Positions 17,346 to 26,690 are shown, numbered from the stretch's first letter. The stretch: 50,843 bases of DNA from Eubacteriales bacterium (GCA_030524585.1 JAUNGJ010000016.1:1-50843); one strand, 5' to 3'. Made by a program: numbers and translations. Notes: generated by a model from the sequence alone, not told the origin.

Positions 17346-17984
17346 ATGGCAAAACAGATTGAAGGAGTATATGAACGTATTTTGGAATGTGCGAAGAAGG
17401 AATTTATGGAGAAGGGATATATGGACGCTTCTCTTCGTATCATTGCCGCTAATGCAAATACAAGTACAAATTCCATCTATGTACGGTTTGGAGACAAGGA
17501 GGGTCTTTTTGAGGCTATCGTGAAGCCGGTGGCGGATGGCTTAATGGAGCTGTTTGGCGATATTCAGGAAACCTTTCACGGATTCGACGCAGAGGTACAG
17601 AAGGAGCAGATGAATGAGTACAGTTTCCGGGAGATGGAGAAGTTTTTGGATTATATCTACGCATATTTCGATGAATTTCGCCTTTTGCTGGATGCTTCTT
17701 ACGGAACAAAATTCCAGAATTTTGTAGATGAGCTTGCCCGGATTGAGGTAGAGTATACTTACAAATATCTGGAAGCGATCGGATGCTCCGAAATCAAAGA
17801 TGGTTCGATTACTGAAGAAATTCTGCATCTTGTGATGACGGCATACTTTGAGGGCGTCTTTGAGGTGGTGCGCCATGGGATGGACCGTCAGACGGCAGGA
17901 AAGTATATTAGTCTTCTGGAGCATTATCATGCGGCAGGCTTTGATGCAATCTTTGCTATGGAGATGCAGGAGCCTGGCAGATGA
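17346..17984 (+). CDS. TetR/AcrR family regulator (ABC pair 1)
   Basis: 212-aa regulator. The N-terminal HTH shows ILECAKKEFMEKGYMDASLR and the recognition helix NTSTNSIYVRFGDKEGLF. The ligand domain includes FDEFRLLLDASYGTKFQNF and a C-terminal FEGVFEVVRHGMDRQTA. These segments also occur, diverged, in the TetR genes at 25245 and 26041, so the three are paralogues. The ATG at 17346 follows AGGAGG; an upstream start at 17301 would lie in the operator. It lies 114 bp before ABC pair 1 in the same direction and is presumably its local regulator. Confidence 0.88.
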   Translation: MAKQIEGVYERILECAKKEFMEKGYMDASLRIIAANANTSTNSIYVRFGDKEGLFEAIVKPVADGLMELFGDIQETFHGFDAEVQKEQMNEYSFREMEKFLDYIYAYFDEFRLLLDASYGTKFQNFVDELARIEVEYTYKYLEAIGCSEIKDGSITEEILHLVMTAYFEGVFEVVRHGMDRQTAGKYISLLEHYHAAGFDAIFAMEMQEPGR

Positions 17985-18015
17985 TCCCAATATATCAAAT
18001 AGCAGTGAGCGTATT

Positions 18016-18049
18016 CGGCTGTAGTTTTCAGGTTCTGAAAAAGCAGCCG
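18016..18049. repeat. Nested hairpin between TetR and ABC pair 1
   Basis: Outer stem CGGCTG/CAGCCG, inner perfect 7-bp stem TTTTCAG/CTGAAAA with the loop GTT. It is followed by A-rich DNA, not T, on the plus strand, so it is not a plain terminator. It could stabilise or process a tetR-ABC transcript. Confidence 0.45.
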
Positions 18050-18065
18050 AAAAAATAATGGAATG

Positions 18066-18081
18066 GTTAGCCATAGCTAAC
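18066..18081. promoter_or_regulatory. Shared operator-like palindrome, copy A
   Basis: GTTAGC-CATA-GCTAAC, a perfect 16-bp palindrome ending 17 bp before the ABC start and close to its RBS. It follows the GTTAG-N6-CTAAC pattern also found at 25192, 26691 and 38218. Confidence 0.7.
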
Positions 18082-18098
18082 TTGCAAGGAGGGATTTT

Positions 18099-19844
18099 AT
18101 GCAGCAAAAAAGTCCAATGCTTCGATTGTGGGAGCTTGGAGAAAATGAACATGGCGGACTGGTTCGGGCGATGATTTCAGCGGCTGTCGGCGTATTGGGA
18201 GGTATGATCCCGTATTATGCGGCGGCACAGATGATTATTGCGCTGCTTGAGAGTAACCGGGAATGGTCAGCATATCTTATGTGGTGCGGGGTGGCGGCGG
18301 CAGGATATATCCTTCGCAGCTGTCTGTATGCGGCTGCCCTTTCCATGTCTCATAAGGCAACCTTTTCCATCCTGAAGGAAGTCCGGGAACGGGTACTGGA
18401 TAAACTTCCGAAAATGCCGCTGGGGACGATCATGGATACCTCCAGCGGGAAAATGAAGCAGATTATTGTGGATCAGATTGAAAGTATGGAGACGCCTCTT
18501 GCGCATTTGCTGCCGGAAATGACATCCAATATTTTAGCTCCGGTCTGCATTCTGATCTATCTGTTTATTCTGGATTGGCGGATGGCGCTTTTGTCACTGG
18601 TTTCCATTCCGGTGGGAATGCTGTTTATGATGGCTGTGATGAAGGATTATGGTGTGAAATATGAAGGCTCTGTCAAGACGACGCAGGCTATGAATTCTGC
18701 AATCGTAGAGTATATCGGAGGAATAGAGGTGATTAAGGCCTATAATCAGGGAAAAAATTCCTATGCAAAGTTCTCGGACAGAGTGATTGCCAACGCTTCT
18801 TATTTCTATCACTGGATGAAAAGCTGTCAATTTCCAACCTCCATTTCCAAGGCGATCTTCCCGACCACACTGATTACGGTTCTGCCGGTGGGATGGCTGA
18901 TGTATCATTCCGGCAGTCTCAGCGCGGGAACCTTTATTACTACGGTGATTTTGTCGCTGGGAATTACCGGCCCTCTTATGGCCGCCATGAATTTTGTGGA
19001 CAGTCTGGCGCGGGTAGGAACCATTGTTGGTTCGGTAGATGAGATCCTGGAAGGCGAAGAGCAGTATCATGGAAACGAAAGAGTGAAATTTGGAGGGATG
19101 GATATTGCCCTGGAAGGGGTTTCCTTTGGGTATCACAAAGACAAGGAAATCCTGCACGGTATAGATCTAAAGATTCCTGCCGGTACGATGACGGCGCTTG
19201 TCGGCCCGTCCGGAAGCGGGAAATCCACGATCGCCAAGCTGATCGCAGGCTTCTGGGATGTGACAGAAGGACGGATCACCATGGGCGGGTATGACTTGCG
19301 GGAGATTCCGCTGGAGCAGTTATACGACCAGGTGGCATTCGTATCCCAGGACAATTATCTGTTTGACGAATCGATTCGGGATAATATCCGGATGGGGCGG
19401 ATCTCCGCCACGGATGCAGAAGTGGAGGCTGCTGCAAAAGCGGCCGGCTGTGATGAATTTATCCGGGGACTGGAAGATGGATATGATACGAAGGTCGGAG
19501 CAGGAGGCGCGCATCTGTCCGGCGGAGAACGGCAGAGAATTTCGATTGCACGGGCAATGCTGAAGGATGCGCCCATCGTTATGCTGGATGAGGCAACTGC
19601 CTATATAGACCCGGAGAATGAAGCGCAGATCCAGAAAGCGGTAGCCCGGCTGATTCGGGGAAAAACGGTTCTGGTCATTGCCCACCGGCTTTCTACAATT
19701 ACAGATGCCGACCAGATCGTGCTGGTAGCGGATGGAAAAGTGGAAGCGGTTGGAACCCATGAAGGGCTTCTGGGAAGCAGTCCGCTGTATCGGGCGATGT
19801 GGAATGCGCATATCGGAGCAAAGGACGGTGATACATTATGCTAG
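18099..19844 (+). CDS. ABC half-transporter, pair 1 subunit A (TMD-NBD)
   Basis: 581-aa type IV (exporter-fold) half-transporter. Six membrane helices (about residues 20-310) are followed by an ATPase domain. Walker A GPSGSGKS starts at about residue 369, signature LSGGERQR at about 473, Walker B VMLDEAT, D-loop IDPENE and H-loop IAHRL follow. The first gene of the pair; it overlaps the next gene by 7 bp, so the two should form a heterodimer. A GTTAG-N6-CTAAC palindrome lies just upstream and a TetR gene before that. The closest relative in the window is the protein at 26741. The substrate is unknown. YbtPQ/IrtAB-type importers share this fold, so direction cannot be assumed. Confidence 0.88.
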   Translation: MQQKSPMLRLWELGENEHGGLVRAMISAAVGVLGGMIPYYAAAQMIIALLESNREWSAYLMWCGVAAAGYILRSCLYAAALSMSHKATFSILKEVRERVLDKLPKMPLGTIMDTSSGKMKQIIVDQIESMETPLAHLLPEMTSNILAPVCILIYLFILDWRMALLSLVSIPVGMLFMMAVMKDYGVKYEGSVKTTQAMNSAIVEYIGGIEVIKAYNQGKNSYAKFSDRVIANASYFYHWMKSCQFPTSISKAIFPTTLITVLPVGWLMYHSGSLSAGTFITTVILSLGITGPLMAAMNFVDSLARVGTIVGSVDEILEGEEQYHGNERVKFGGMDIALEGVSFGYHKDKEILHGIDLKIPAGTMTALVGPSGSGKSTIAKLIAGFWDVTEGRITMGGYDLREIPLEQLYDQVAFVSQDNYLFDESIRDNIRMGRISATDAEVEAAAKAAGCDEFIRGLEDGYDTKVGAGGAHLSGGERQRISIARAMLKDAPIVMLDEATAYIDPENEAQIQKAVARLIRGKTVLVIAHRLSTITDADQIVLVADGKVEAVGTHEGLLGSSPLYRAMWNAHIGAKDGDTLC

Positions 19845-21577
19845 ATGCATTGAAGAAAATATGGCAGTTTGCCGGTGAAGAGCAGAGAAACATCAACAAA
19901 TCCATTGCAGTAAGTTTCTTATATGCTGTTTTTCATATGTTCCAGATCAGTGCAATTTATTTTGTGATCCTGGCGTTGACAAGTCAGGATGGGACTAATC
20001 GTGCGGCATGGATCGCCCTGGGATTTTTAGTTGCCAGCATTCTCGGCAGGGCGGTCGCCAATTATTTTTCCCAGCTTCAGCAGACCCATGCGGGGTATTT
20101 TATGGCTGCAAATAAGCGGGTAGAAATTGGAAATAAGCTGAAAAGTGTGCCGATGGGATACTTTAACGATCATAATCTGGGAGAGATTACCGGCGTAGCC
20201 ACTACAGTTCTGGATGAGGTGGAAAATACGGCGCCGATGGTGTTAGTAGGGATGCTGGGCGGATTTATCAACGCGGTTGTTTTTACGATTATGGTACTGA
20301 TTTTTGACTGGCGCATCGGATTGATTGTAATTGCCGGTACGATTCTGTACCTGATGATTACCTCGGCCATGGAGAAAAAGTCGGCGGCGCTTGCGCCAAG
20401 ACGCCAGAAGTCGGCAACCCGAATGGTAGCCGCCGTGCTGGAACAGGTTCAGGGGATGAGTGTAATCAAATCCTTTAATCTTACCGGAAAGGGCGATCAG
20501 AAGGTTCGTGATGCACTGGAAGAAAACCGGAAAAGTAATCTGGCTGTGGAGCAGCTCTTCACACCTTACAATATTGCCCAGGGTCTGACGCTGCACCTTT
20601 TTAGTATCATCATGATCCTGACCTCCATTGCCTTTTATCTTCAGGGGACAATGAGGCTGGAAAATACGTTAATGACAATTGTTATTTCATTTCTCATATT
20701 TGCGCAGATTGAATCTGCCGGAAGCAGTATGGCAATTCTCCGTATTGTGGACAGCGCGATTGAGCGGGCAAATCAGACGGATGCGATTCCTCAGATGGAT
20801 GAAGGCGGCAGAGAAGTAAGACCCCGGAAGCATGACATTGTTTTTGAAAATGTACGGTTTTCCTATGGCAGAAAGGAAATTTTGCATGGAATTTCCGCAA
20901 ATCTGCCTGACAGAACGACGACGGCAGTCATCGGGCCGAGCGGTTCCGGAAAAACGACGCTTTGCAATCTGATTGCCCGTTTCTGGGATGTAGACAGCGG
21001 AAGTGTTAAAATCGGCGGAACAGATGTGAAGGAATACACGCTGGAGTCTCTGACGGATCAGATTAGTATGGTGTTCCAGAATGTGTATCTTTTTGCAGAT
21101 ACCATTGAGAATAATATTAAGTTTGGAAGACCGGACGCCACCCATGAGGAGGTTGTGGCTGCCGCAAAGAAGGCCTGCTGTGATGATTTTATCGAAGCGC
21201 TCCCGGAAGGATATCATACGGTGATCGGCGAGGGCGGAGCTTCTCTTTCCGGCGGAGAGAAGCAGAGGATCAGTATTGCAAGGGCGATGCTGAAGGACGC
21301 GCCGATCGTCATTCTTGACGAGGCTACGGCAAACGTGGATCCGGAAAATGAGGACCGTCTGCAGAAAGCAATCGAAGAATTGACCAGGAATAAGACGATC
21401 ATCATGATCGCCCACCGTCTGAAAACCGTGCGGAATGCAGACCAGATCCTGGTAGTGGATGAGGGACGGATCGTGCAGAGGGGAACCCATCAGGAGCTGA
21501 TCAGAGAAGAAGGTATCTATTCCAGATTTATAAGGAACCGTAAGGAAGCGATTGGCTGGAAGCTTTCAGAACCATAA
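19838..21577 (+). CDS. ABC half-transporter, pair 1 subunit B (TMD-NBD)
   Basis: 579-aa partner of the preceding gene, with six N-terminal membrane helices and a C-terminal ATPase domain: GPSGSGKTTLCNLIARFWDV, LSGGEKQR, VILDEATANVDPENE, IAHRLKTVRNADQIL. The catalytic Glu and signature are canonical in both partners, so neither ATP site looks degenerate. It is most similar in the window to the protein at 28501; both share DATHEEVV-type and CCDDFIEALPEGY-type segments. A hairpin terminator follows 9 bp later. Confidence 0.88.
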   Translation: MLDALKKIWQFAGEEQRNINKSIAVSFLYAVFHMFQISAIYFVILALTSQDGTNRAAWIALGFLVASILGRAVANYFSQLQQTHAGYFMAANKRVEIGNKLKSVPMGYFNDHNLGEITGVATTVLDEVENTAPMVLVGMLGGFINAVVFTIMVLIFDWRIGLIVIAGTILYLMITSAMEKKSAALAPRRQKSATRMVAAVLEQVQGMSVIKSFNLTGKGDQKVRDALEENRKSNLAVEQLFTPYNIAQGLTLHLFSIIMILTSIAFYLQGTMRLENTLMTIVISFLIFAQIESAGSSMAILRIVDSAIERANQTDAIPQMDEGGREVRPRKHDIVFENVRFSYGRKEILHGISANLPDRTTTAVIGPSGSGKTTLCNLIARFWDVDSGSVKIGGTDVKEYTLESLTDQISMVFQNVYLFADTIENNIKFGRPDATHEEVVAAAKKACCDDFIEALPEGYHTVIGEGGASLSGGEKQRISIARAMLKDAPIVILDEATANVDPENEDRLQKAIEELTRNKTIIMIAHRLKTVRNADQILVVDEGRIVQRGTHQELIREEGIYSRFIRNRKEAIGWKLSEP

Positions 21578-21585
21578 AAAGGATA

Positions 21586-21616
21586 TGCCGCCCTGGAGAT
21601 ACAGGACGGCACATTT
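21586..21616. terminator. Bidirectional terminator between ABC pairs 1 and 2
   Basis: Stem TGCCG-C-CCTG / CAGG-A-CGGCA with a 6-nt loop (21586-21611). T-rich DNA lies on the plus side (CATTTTCT), and a T-run lies on the minus side (five A at 21576-21580 on plus). It serves two convergent operons. Confidence 0.65.
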
Positions 21617-21667
21617 TCTATGCATCAGGATGGGAGGGCGCCGGTGACGCGTCTTCTGCATCTGGTA

Positions 21668-23425
21668 TTAAACTGCCGTTTTCTGACGCTGGTTCCATCC
21701 GCGGCTGTTTTGGCGGGTTGTGATGAAGTTTTTGTAAATTCCTTCGGTCTTTATCAGCTCATCGTGGGTTCCCCGCTGCCTGATCTGTCCGTCGGCAATA
21801 ACCAGAATCTGGTCCGCATGGCGGATCGTATTCAGTCTGTGGGCGATAACGAGCAGAGTCTTGCCCTGGCAGAGTTCGCCGATGGCTTCCTGAATATAGC
21901 TTTCATTATCTGCGTCTACGCTGGCAGTTGCTTCATCCAGAATAATGATCGGTGCATTCTTTAAAATGCAGCGGGCAATGGAAATACGTTGCTTCTCACC
22001 GCCGGAAAGAGTCTCGCCGCCTTCGCCGATTATTGTATCGAAGCCCTCGGGCAGATCCATAATAAAATCATAGCATCGGGCTTTTTTGGCCGCTTCTATC
22101 ACTTCATCTCTGCCTGCATCCGGACGTCCCATACTGATATTATTGTAGATGGTATCCTGGAACAGATATACCCGCTGGAATACCATGCTGATGTGATCCA
22201 TCAGTTCAGACAGCGGAATATCACGGATGTCCCTGCCGCGTACCAGTATCTGGCCGGATTTTACATCCCAGAATCTTGCAAGGAGACTCGCGATGGTAGA
22301 TTTGCCGCCGCCGGAGGGCCCTGCCAGGGCAAGCATCTGATTGGCTTTCAACGAGAAGGAAATATTATGCAAAACCTCCTTATCGCCGTAGGCAAAGCCA
22401 ACCTGCCGGAATTCTACTTCCGGCAACGTACCGGCTTCCGGAAGGGTATCCTTCCCGGAGTCGGAAAGCTCGGTTTCTTTGAATACTTCTTCGATCCGGT
22501 CCAGACAACTGTTCATGACAGTCAGACGCGTACTTTGACTATACAGCGCTTTCAAAGGTCCGAACAAATCGAATACAAAGAGCATGACTCCTGTCAGGTA
22601 GGGAACGCTCAGTGCAGATTTGTCAGTCAGGAACAGGGATAATGCAATAATTACTGCGGAGCCAAGTCCGTAAATGAGATTCAGCCTCCGCTGCCAGGGG
22701 GCATGATTCTCTTCAAAAGCCAGGCTGACGCGACAGCTTTCCCGGAAATTATCGGACAGCTCTTTGGATTTTTCGCCCAGCAGGTTATAGGTTTTTGTAA
22801 TGCCAATACCTTCAATGTAATCCAGCACGGCTTCCGTGAGGTTTTCGCTCTGTGCCATACGAAGATCAGAGTCTTTCATACTTTCCTGCTTCATTCCACG
22901 GGCTGTAAGAAGAACGGCCAGTGATACAAGGACTGCAGCAAATCCCAGCCACAGATTGAGAATGAACAGAAATACCAGCATGATCGCCTGAGCGAAGAGA
23001 TAGCTCATCATATCGGCAATGACGGTCATACAGTTTTCTTCAATAAATACCATGTCTGTGGAGAGCACGGAACTGATTTTTCCAATGTTTCCCTCCGTAA
23101 AATATCCCATTGGCATTTTTCGGAGGTGTTTTCCAAGCTCCATTCGCTTATCTGCAAATACCATAAACCCGGCGGCAGATTGTAACCGGTCGGAGATATT
23201 CTGGAATACTACCTGCAGCAATACGCAGGCGACCATCGCCGCTCCGGTCAGGAGGCAGAGCCTTCCGTCAGCAGTTCCCTCATAAAAGGCGGCAAGGACA
23301 AAGAAAGCAAGTCCGATCGGAGCCTTTGACAGGAGGGATTTTAAGAAGGAGAATACAAAGGCCAGTTGAATGCGGCCTTTATATGGTCCGGAAACCGTCA
23401 GAATTCGTTTCATAAGTGCGATCAT
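21668..23425 (-). CDS. ABC half-transporter, pair 2 subunit B (TMD-NBD)
   Basis: 585-aa half-transporter and second gene of the minus-strand pair; its ATG overlaps the stop of 23422-25173 by 4 bp. Membrane domain about residues 15-300. ATPase: GPSGGGKSTIASLLARFWDV, LSGGEKQR, IIILDEATASVDADNE, IAHRLNTIRHADQIL. The D-loop reads DADNE, where most paralogues here have DPENE. Family and pairing are clear; the substrate is unknown. Confidence 0.88.
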   Translation of the reverse strand: MIALMKRILTVSGPYKGRIQLAFVFSFLKSLLSKAPIGLAFFVLAAFYEGTADGRLCLLTGAAMVACVLLQVVFQNISDRLQSAAGFMVFADKRMELGKHLRKMPMGYFTEGNIGKISSVLSTDMVFIEENCMTVIADMMSYLFAQAIMLVFLFILNLWLGFAAVLVSLAVLLTARGMKQESMKDSDLRMAQSENLTEAVLDYIEGIGITKTYNLLGEKSKELSDNFRESCRVSLAFEENHAPWQRRLNLIYGLGSAVIIALSLFLTDKSALSVPYLTGVMLFVFDLFGPLKALYSQSTRLTVMNSCLDRIEEVFKETELSDSGKDTLPEAGTLPEVEFRQVGFAYGDKEVLHNISFSLKANQMLALAGPSGGGKSTIASLLARFWDVKSGQILVRGRDIRDIPLSELMDHISMVFQRVYLFQDTIYNNISMGRPDAGRDEVIEAAKKARCYDFIMDLPEGFDTIIGEGGETLSGGEKQRISIARCILKNAPIIILDEATASVDADNESYIQEAIGELCQGKTLLVIAHRLNTIRHADQILVIADGQIRQRGTHDELIKTEGIYKNFITTRQNSRGWNQRQKTAV

Positions 23426-25173
23426 GATTCAGTCACTCCTTTCTCTAAAGACACGCCCCATCTGGCGCTGCCCTCAGCAGCCTGCCACAGCTTCCGGTAT
23501 GTCTGGCAGCGGGACAGAAGTGTTTCGTGGGTTCCGGCGTCTGCCAGATTTCCATTTTCCAGGACACAGATCTGATCCGCATTTACAATAGAATGCAGAC
23601 GATGGGCAATGACGATCACGGTTTTGCCATGGATCATCTCGGCGATGGCTTCATTCATTTTTTCCTCGTTTTCAGGATCCATGAAGGCCGTCGCTTCATC
23701 CAGCACTACGATCGGTGCATTTTTCAAAATGGCGCGTGCAAGAGAAATCCGCTGCCGTTCACCTCCGGAGAGCTGCTTCCCGCCATCCCCGGCCATGGTA
23801 TGTATTCCGTGGTCGAGACGAGCGAGAAATTCATTGCATTGTGCTTTCTTTGCTGCTTCCAGAACCTCTTCGTCCGAGGCCTCCGGTTTTCCCAGACGAA
23901 TATTTTCCAGAAGGCTCATGTTGAACAAAAACTGTTCCTGAGATACGTAAGAGATCTCGTTGTTGAGAGCTTCCAGGCTCATCTGTTGAAGCCTTTGGCC
24001 GCCGATTTTTATTGCCCCTTCCGACACATCGTAGAAATGAACCAGAAGCTTTGCCAGTGTGGATTTGCCGCTGCCGGATTCTCCAACCAGAGCAGTAAGG
24101 CTTCCTTCCGGAATTTGCATGGATATGCCGTGGAGCACTTCATCCTCCTTGTAAGAAAAATGGACATTTTCAAAGGAAATACTGTGGTCTGTCCCGGTAA
24201 AGGAATCAGCTGACTGTATCAGCGGGGGCGCACTGAGCATTTGCTCTAAGGTGTCTATTTTATAATTAATCTGCGGCAGCGTAGACATGAAGCCTAATGA
24301 ACGCAGCAGCGGCGCGCCGATTCCAAAGGACATACACAGTACCAGTACCAAATCGGGCAAGGTGGAATATCCCTTCAGGACAAACCACGCGCCCAGGGGG
24401 AGGGTAAAGAGCGACACACATGGAAGGATACTGTTATACAGAGCCATCCAGGGCCAGCATACCTTATACCAGGCCAGTGTAAAATCCCGATAGTTCCTGA
24501 CGTCGCCTTCAAACCGGTGATAGGATTCTCCGTCCCGGTTAAATACTTTCACAACCTCCATCCCGTTGATATATTCCACAATAGTGTTGTTCATTTTCTG
24601 TGCGGAGGCATAGTAGTCTCCCATTTTACTCATACCGCTCTGATACATTGCCATCATGGCAACAATGCCGAGAGGAAGAGAACACAGAGAAAGAAGCGCC
24701 AGCTTCCAATCGGCGAAGAACATGGCGACAAAGACGAATACCGGTACTGCCAGATTGGCAATGCCCTCAGGCAATGCATGGGCCAGCAGCAGTTCGATCG
24801 ATTCGATGTCGTCGATGAACAGTTTTTTCAAAGAGCCGATTCCTTTTTCCTGTATGGTTCCCAAAGGCTGCTGCTCCAATTTTCCCTGCAGGGAAATTCG
24901 GAGATTTTTGAGGGTGTGATAGGCCGACTCATGGGAAAGAGACAGGCCCTTTACATAGAAAACCGCATAAAGAATCAGGCAAACAGCAATTAAAACAATC
25001 CTCCACAGCGCATCTTCTGCGGACAAATTTCCGTGAGTAAGCAGCGGGGTGATCAATTGGTAAACAAACAGATAGGGAAGGACGCTCATGGCAACGCCAA
25101 GAAGCATAACGGCGACAGCCTGGTAAGTGACCTTGCGGTATTCCCCTGCATACTCTAATACCTTTTTAAACAA
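23422..25173 (-). CDS. ABC half-transporter, pair 2 subunit A (TMD-NBD)
   Basis: 583-aa half-transporter and first gene of pair 2. Six membrane helices, then ATPase motifs GESGSGKSTLAKLLVHFYDV, LSGGERQRISLARAIL, VVLDEATAFMDPENE, IAHRLHSIVNADQI. RBS AGGAGG precedes the ATG at 25173. Upstream on the same strand lie the palindrome GGTTAG-N6-CTAACC (25192-25209) and a TetR gene 71 bp away, the same layout as pairs 1 and 3. Confidence 0.88.
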   Translation of the reverse strand: MFKKVLEYAGEYRKVTYQAVAVMLLGVAMSVLPYLFVYQLITPLLTHGNLSAEDALWRIVLIAVCLILYAVFYVKGLSLSHESAYHTLKNLRISLQGKLEQQPLGTIQEKGIGSLKKLFIDDIESIELLLAHALPEGIANLAVPVFVFVAMFFADWKLALLSLCSLPLGIVAMMAMYQSGMSKMGDYYASAQKMNNTIVEYINGMEVVKVFNRDGESYHRFEGDVRNYRDFTLAWYKVCWPWMALYNSILPCVSLFTLPLGAWFVLKGYSTLPDLVLVLCMSFGIGAPLLRSLGFMSTLPQINYKIDTLEQMLSAPPLIQSADSFTGTDHSISFENVHFSYKEDEVLHGISMQIPEGSLTALVGESGSGKSTLAKLLVHFYDVSEGAIKIGGQRLQQMSLEALNNEISYVSQEQFLFNMSLLENIRLGKPEASDEEVLEAAKKAQCNEFLARLDHGIHTMAGDGGKQLSGGERQRISLARAILKNAPIVVLDEATAFMDPENEEKMNEAIAEMIHGKTVIVIAHRLHSIVNADQICVLENGNLADAGTHETLLSRCQTYRKLWQAAEGSARWGVSLEKGVTES

Positions 25174-25191
25174 ATGAATTCCTCCTTTTCT

Positions 25192-25209
25192 GGTTAGACA
25201 ATACTAACC
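25192..25209. promoter_or_regulatory. Shared operator-like palindrome, copy B
   Basis: GGTTAG-ACAATA-CTAACC, perfect 6-bp arms, 18 bp upstream of the first gene of pair 2 (minus strand). Same pattern and spacing as copies A, C and D. Confidence 0.7.
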
Positions 25210-25244
25210 GCGAGCGAAAATAGATGTCCCTCGGGGAAGGGACA

Positions 25245-25865
25245 TTAAGGAGCCGTAAAACCAAGCACACGATACCAGTTAAACAAATCGCAGACCAGCT
25301 TACAGTGTTCTTCAATTTGTTCCCAGGTAAAATCATGGATAAACGGTTCATAAATGGTGGCCCAGAAGGCGGACAACAGAATATGAAGCTCTTCTTTGGA
25401 AATATCTTTGAGCGTCAGCTCCCGGCGCCGGGCTTCCAGATAGTAATCATAGGTGGCCTGCGTCATGGACTCTACCCAGTCGTGCTGAAAATTTGAGTAG
25501 GAAGTTCCTTCCGCGCATTTGAGCAGCAATACAAAGCCGTCGTGCCGTTCATAGAGATACTGGAACCACCACATCATATAGTCCTCGTCCATATCCCAGG
25601 CCGTGATCAGGGCTTCATCGGAAAGCTGACTCAATTCGGCGGAGACTTTTTCGTCCTTTACGGCATTCAGGTCTGCTACCGTATCTGCCACAACCGCGCA
25701 AAATAGATCGTTCTTTCCCCGGTAACGCTTATACAGAGCGCCGGTCGTCACCTGCGCCTGATCGCAAATTGTCTTGAGCGAAGCTTTTTCAAATCCGCGG
25801 GTCAGAAATTCCTGTCTGGCGCTTTCTAAAATCCTCGGATCGATCGAACGGTCTGCTTTTGCCAT
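25245..25865 (-). CDS. TetR/AcrR family regulator (ABC pair 2)
   Basis: 206-aa regulator. HTH region ILESARQEFLTRGFEKASLK with recognition helix VTTGALYKRYRGKNDLF. The ligand domain contains HDGFVLLLKCAEGTSYSNF, homologous to the same segment in the other two TetR proteins. The frame is open further upstream (to 25982), but the ATG at 25865 has AGGAGGTG before it and is preferred. It lies upstream of ABC pair 2 on the same strand, and divergent from the TetR gene at 26041. Confidence 0.87.
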   Translation of the reverse strand: MAKADRSIDPRILESARQEFLTRGFEKASLKTICDQAQVTTGALYKRYRGKNDLFCAVVADTVADLNAVKDEKVSAELSQLSDEALITAWDMDEDYMMWWFQYLYERHDGFVLLLKCAEGTSYSNFQHDWVESMTQATYDYYLEARRRELTLKDISKEELHILLSAFWATIYEPFIHDFTWEQIEEHCKLVCDLFNWYRVLGFTAP

Positions 25866-25887
25866 AGAAACACCTCCTAATAATTTG

Positions 25888-25908
25888 ATTATCGATAATT
25901 CGATTATC
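25888..25908. promoter_or_regulatory. Putative TetR operator, minus-strand gene
   Basis: Two overlapping palindromes: ATTATCGATAAT (25888-25899) and GATAAT-TCG-ATTATC (25894-25908), directly upstream of the RBS of the TetR gene at 25865. The core TTATCGATAA resembles the operator of the divergent TetR gene (25994-26022). Confidence 0.6.
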
Positions 25909-25966
25909 AGTTTAACAGAAAGAACAGAGAGAGTCAATATGGAAGATTGAAAAATTATATTTGCTA

Positions 25967-25995
25967 TTGACATTCGTAGCATTGAGATATAAAAT
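25967..25995 (+). promoter_or_regulatory. Promoter of the TetR gene at 26041
   Basis: TTGACA (25967-25972), a 17-bp spacer, and TAAAAT (25990-25995). The operator at 25994-26022 overlaps its -10 and start point. Confidence 0.75.
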
Positions 25996-26022
25996 AACCT
26001 TGTTATCGGATAACTATGTTAT
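25994..26022. promoter_or_regulatory. Putative TetR operator, nested dyad
   Basis: ATAAC-CTT-GTTATC-G-GATAAC-TAT-GTTAT: a perfect nested inverted repeat of 29 bp centred on 26008 that covers the -10 and start of the promoter. Strong candidate for autorepression. Confidence 0.7.
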
Positions 26023-26040
26023 TTTTAAAAAGGAGAAATT

Positions 26041-26661
26041 ATGAGACCGGTGAATGAAAAACTGGCTTCCGATCTTCTGGAAGCAGGAAAACAGGCCTTT
26101 CTGGAATTTGGATTCCAGGGAGCTTCTCTGCGTAATATCGCGGCCTCTCTCGGTGTGACGACCGGTTCCATCTACCGGTATTACAGTGATAAAGAGTCAT
26201 TGTTTGAGGCTCTGGTGGAGAAGCCGGCCAGAGAACTGGAAGAGCGGTATCGCGAAATTCAACAGGAATTTGCACGTCTTCCGGTGGAAAGCCAGCTGGA
26301 AGGGCTGCCTGAGGTGTCAGATGACGGACAGATGTGGATGATGGAGCATATCTATGATCATTTTGATGCTTTTAAATTGATTGTCTGCTGTGGGGCCGGA
26401 ACAAAGTATGAGCATTTTATTGATACCCTGGTTGAGATTGAATGCAATGCCAGCAGAAATCTGATTGAGAACATGACGGAGGCAGGATATGAACTGAAGC
26501 CAATTGATGATGAACTGATCCATATTGTGGCCAGCGCTCTTTTTAACGGGATGTTTGAGACCATCCGGCATGATATGTCCAGGGAGAAAGCATTTGCACA
26601 TATGGATGGGCTGAAGGAGTTTTATTCTGCCGGCTGGTTTAAGATTTTGGGGATCTCATGA
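26041..26661 (+). CDS. TetR/AcrR family regulator (ABC pair 3)
   Basis: 206-aa regulator. HTH: LLEAGKQAFLEFGFQGASLR, recognition helix VTTGSIYRYYSDKESLF. The ligand domain shows FDAFKLIVCCGAGTKYEHF and ALFNGMFETIRHDMSREKA, which align with the TetR at 17346 (FDEFRLLLDASYGTKFQNF, FEGVFEVVRHGMD). ATG with AGGAG 7 bp upstream. ABC pair 3 follows 79 bp later. Confidence 0.88.
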   Translation: MRPVNEKLASDLLEAGKQAFLEFGFQGASLRNIAASLGVTTGSIYRYYSDKESLFEALVEKPARELEERYREIQQEFARLPVESQLEGLPEVSDDGQMWMMEHIYDHFDAFKLIVCCGAGTKYEHFIDTLVEIECNASRNLIENMTEAGYELKPIDDELIHIVASALFNGMFETIRHDMSREKAFAHMDGLKEFYSAGWFKILGIS

Positions 26662-26690
26662 CAGGGAGTTCCTCATATCTTTTGCCCGGA

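Noticed and set aside
25866-25982. 39-residue N-terminal extension of the TetR gene at 25245-25865
   Set aside because: The extension covers the operator and RBS; AGGAGGTG precedes the ATG at 25865.
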